DNA of 5,896 bases. It comes from an uncultured Acidimicrobium sp. Its GTDB lineage: Bacteria; Actinomycetota; Acidimicrobiia; Acidimicrobiales; Ilumatobacteraceae. Positions within the stretch are counted from its first letter, which is position 1. Every line of letters begins with the position of its first letter. The DNA is taken from NCBI GenBank assembly GCA_903895515.1, contig CAITUB010000152.1:1-5896 (forward strand). The letters run 5' to 3'. The position numbers were made by a program, and so were the translations under genes. Below the pieces are notes generated by a model. The model was not told the origin of the DNA. It worked only from the letters and a program-made list of their open reading frames with translations, and did not search any database. Below are positions 4,451-5,896 of this stretch, piece by piece.

Positions 4451-5896
4451 CTAGGTGTTAGAACGGTGCTTTTTGTACCACTGCACCAAATTTGCCGTAG
4501 AGGCGTCGGTGCCACCAGTTTGGCTTGGTGCTGAAATCTGTGCAGAAACCTCTGCTGCCAATTTCTTGCCTAATTCAACGCCCCACTGATCAAAACTATT
4601 AATACCGAACACACAACCTTGCACAAACACTGAATGTTCGTACAGGGCGATGAGTGCCCCCAACGTGTGCGGCGTGAGCGACGACAGCATCAGTGTGGTG
4701 CTCGGTCGATTTCCCGGCAACGTGCGATGTGGCTCTGCTGAATTACCAAATGCCAGCGCTTGAGTTTGGGCAAACAGGTTGGCCACAAGTACATCGTGCG
4801 CTTCGGTATCGCGTGTTGGTGTTGCAGCCACGCCAATGAAGTCTGCTGGCACCACGGATGTGCCTTGATGCAACAACTGCATGTATGCGTGTTGGGCATT
4901 CGTGCCCACACCGCCCCACACAATTGGAGAAGTTGGCAGAGAAACTGGTTGGCCATCAACGGTTACCCGCTTGCCGTTGCTTTCCATTTCCAGTTGCTGC
5001 ACATATGAAGCAAACGACTTCAACGCGGTGGAATACGCAATCATTGCTCGTGTTTCGCGGCCAAGTAGCGAGCGATTCCAGATGTTCAGCAGGCCCATCA
5101 GCACAGGCGCATTGCGATGCAACGGCTCTGTCATGAAGTGCTCATCCATTGCACGCATTCCCACAAGCATGTTGTCGAATGCGTTAGACCCGAAGGCGAT
5201 GACATTCACCAGATTTACAGCAGACGAAATTGAATAGCGCCCGCCCACCCACGACCACATAGGAAATGCGTAATCGGCTGACAAGCCGGCGCTCGCAGCC
5301 TTTTCTGGGAACACCGATACCACTGCAAAATGCTTCGAAGCATTCTTGGATCCAACTGCATCTGAAATCCACTGTGCGATGATGCGACCATTACTCAGGG
5401 TTTCTGCAGTACTAAACGACTTTGAGCACAACACCACGAACGTTGTTTCGGGGTCGCAATTCTGCAAGACCGCGCGAACATCGGTTGGGTCAATATTGGA
5501 AACAAAATGAGCGCGAACTGCCGGAGTAATTGACGATGACAGCGCTTCGTGAACAAGTGTCGGACCGAGGTCGCTTCCGCCAATACCTACGTTGATGACA
5601 CTTTGAAATTTTTTGCCAGTTGCACCGGTAATGCTTCCCGAACGAACCAACTCTGCAAATTCGTTGACGAGTGTTCGAACACGATGAACTTCCTTCATCA
5701 CGTCTACGCCATCTACATTGATTGATGTTTCCAATGGCGCACGTAATGCCGTGTGTAGTGCAGGCTGATTTTCTGTGCCATTTACAATGACTCCTGCAAA
5801 CATGTCATTGCGCTTGCGCTCTACGCCCGCCTGTTCAGCCACTGCAATCAATTTCTGCAATGAGTTTTTATCGATGTTTTGCTTTGAAAAATCAAC
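4451..5896 (-). CDS. pgi: Glucose-6-phosphate isomerase, N-terminus outside window
   Basis: Interconverts glucose 6-phosphate and fructose 6-phosphate in the cytoplasm (glycolysis and gluconeogenesis). 481 residues are visible; the frame stays open to the window edge through VDFSKQNID, matching the VDYSKN block near residue 50 of the E. coli enzyme, so about 50 residues are missing and the TTG at 5860 is not the start. Conserved blocks in order: MFAG..NGTE, VGIGGSDLGP, FVSNIDPTDV, SKSFSTAET (phosphate binding), SWVGGRYS (catalytic Arg), MESNGK, GTNAQHAYMQLLHQGT, GNRPST, LGALIALYEH and FDQWGVELGKKLA (catalytic Lys). Oddly, the position of the catalytic Glu in the usual WGEPGTN is Gly here (WGGVGTN, codon 4912-4910), and the usual TH catalytic His region reads ATPTRD. 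The rest is well preserved, so it is not a decayed gene. Likely first gene visible of a pgi-pafB-pafC operon. Confidence 0.93.
   Translation of the reverse strand, partial: VDFSKQNIDKNSLQKLIAVAEQAGVERKRNDMFAGVIVNGTENQPALHTALRAPLETSINVDGVDVMKEVHRVRTLVNEFAELVRSGSITGATGKKFQSVINVGIGGSDLGPTLVHEALSSSITPAVRAHFVSNIDPTDVRAVLQNCDPETTFVVLCSKSFSTAETLSNGRIIAQWISDAVGSKNASKHFAVVSVFPEKAASAGLSADYAFPMWSWVGGRYSISSAVNLVNVIAFGSNAFDNMLVGMRAMDEHFMTEPLHRNAPVLMGLLNIWNRSLLGRETRAMIAYSTALKSFASYVQQLEMESNGKRVTVDGQPVSLPTSPIVWGGVGTNAQHAYMQLLHQGTSVVPADFIGVAATPTRDTEAHDVLVANLFAQTQALAFGNSAEPHRTLPGNRPSTTLMLSSLTPHTLGALIALYEHSVFVQGCVFGINSFDQWGVELGKKLAAEVSAQISAPSQTGGTDASTANLVQWYKKHRSNT

Noticed and set aside
4441..4515. Longer N-terminus for the pafB-like gene reaching into pgi
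   Set aside because: The extra 25 residues are the out-of-frame translation of the pgi tail; family-like sequence begins at the GTG at 4440.
4881..5237. 118-residue + strand frame opposite pgi
   Set aside because: Entirely inside conserved pgi sequence on the other strand, no motif.
5858..5860. TTG as the pgi start codon
   Set aside because: Upstream codons stay open to the window edge and encode conserved PGI sequence (DFSKQNID), so the start is outside the window.

Overview
The window looks like ordinary chromosome from an actinomycete-type bacterium (phylum Actinomycetota). The grounds are a WhiB-like iron-sulfur regulator, which is confined to Actinobacteria and their phages, and an adjacent pair of WYL-domain regulators that matches PafB and PafC. 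Base composition is near 50% GC by eye, low for the phylum. It would suit a free-living aquatic or acidimicrobial lineage better than a streptomycete or mycobacterium, but that placement is inference. I see no mobile element, CRISPR array, rRNA or tRNA.

Left half, + strand. The window opens inside a PIN-PhoH fusion gene (2-1015): the end of the PIN nuclease domain, then a complete PhoH ATPase. A 120-base gap (1016-1135) is rich in short repeats and palindromes and leads to a whiB-like gene (1136-1483). After a 20-base inverted repeat comes a small NTF2-fold enzyme with all five catalytic residues of limonene-1,2-epoxide hydrolases (1529-1936). Then comes a DEDDh 3'-5' exonuclease of the DnaQ epsilon type (1963-2538).

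Right half, - strand, transcribed right to left. The genes are glucose-6-phosphate isomerase (pgi, 5896-4451, N-terminus outside the window), a PafB-like WYL protein (4440-3490) and a PafC-like WYL protein (3490-2540). The three are packed with a 10-base gap and a one-base TAATG overlap, so they are very probably one transcript. The last gene converges on the exonuclease with a single base between the two stop codons.

Functionally, PafB and PafC are known in mycobacteria to act together as the LexA-independent DNA-damage activator. Here they sit with a central-carbon enzyme instead of beside the proteasome (pafA) or tat genes, and face a proofreading-type exonuclease. The points most worth a second look are the dense TTAGT/ACTAA array in front of whiB, the glycine in place of the usual catalytic glutamate in Pgi, and the pgi-pafB-pafC arrangement. 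No wholly new system is evident.
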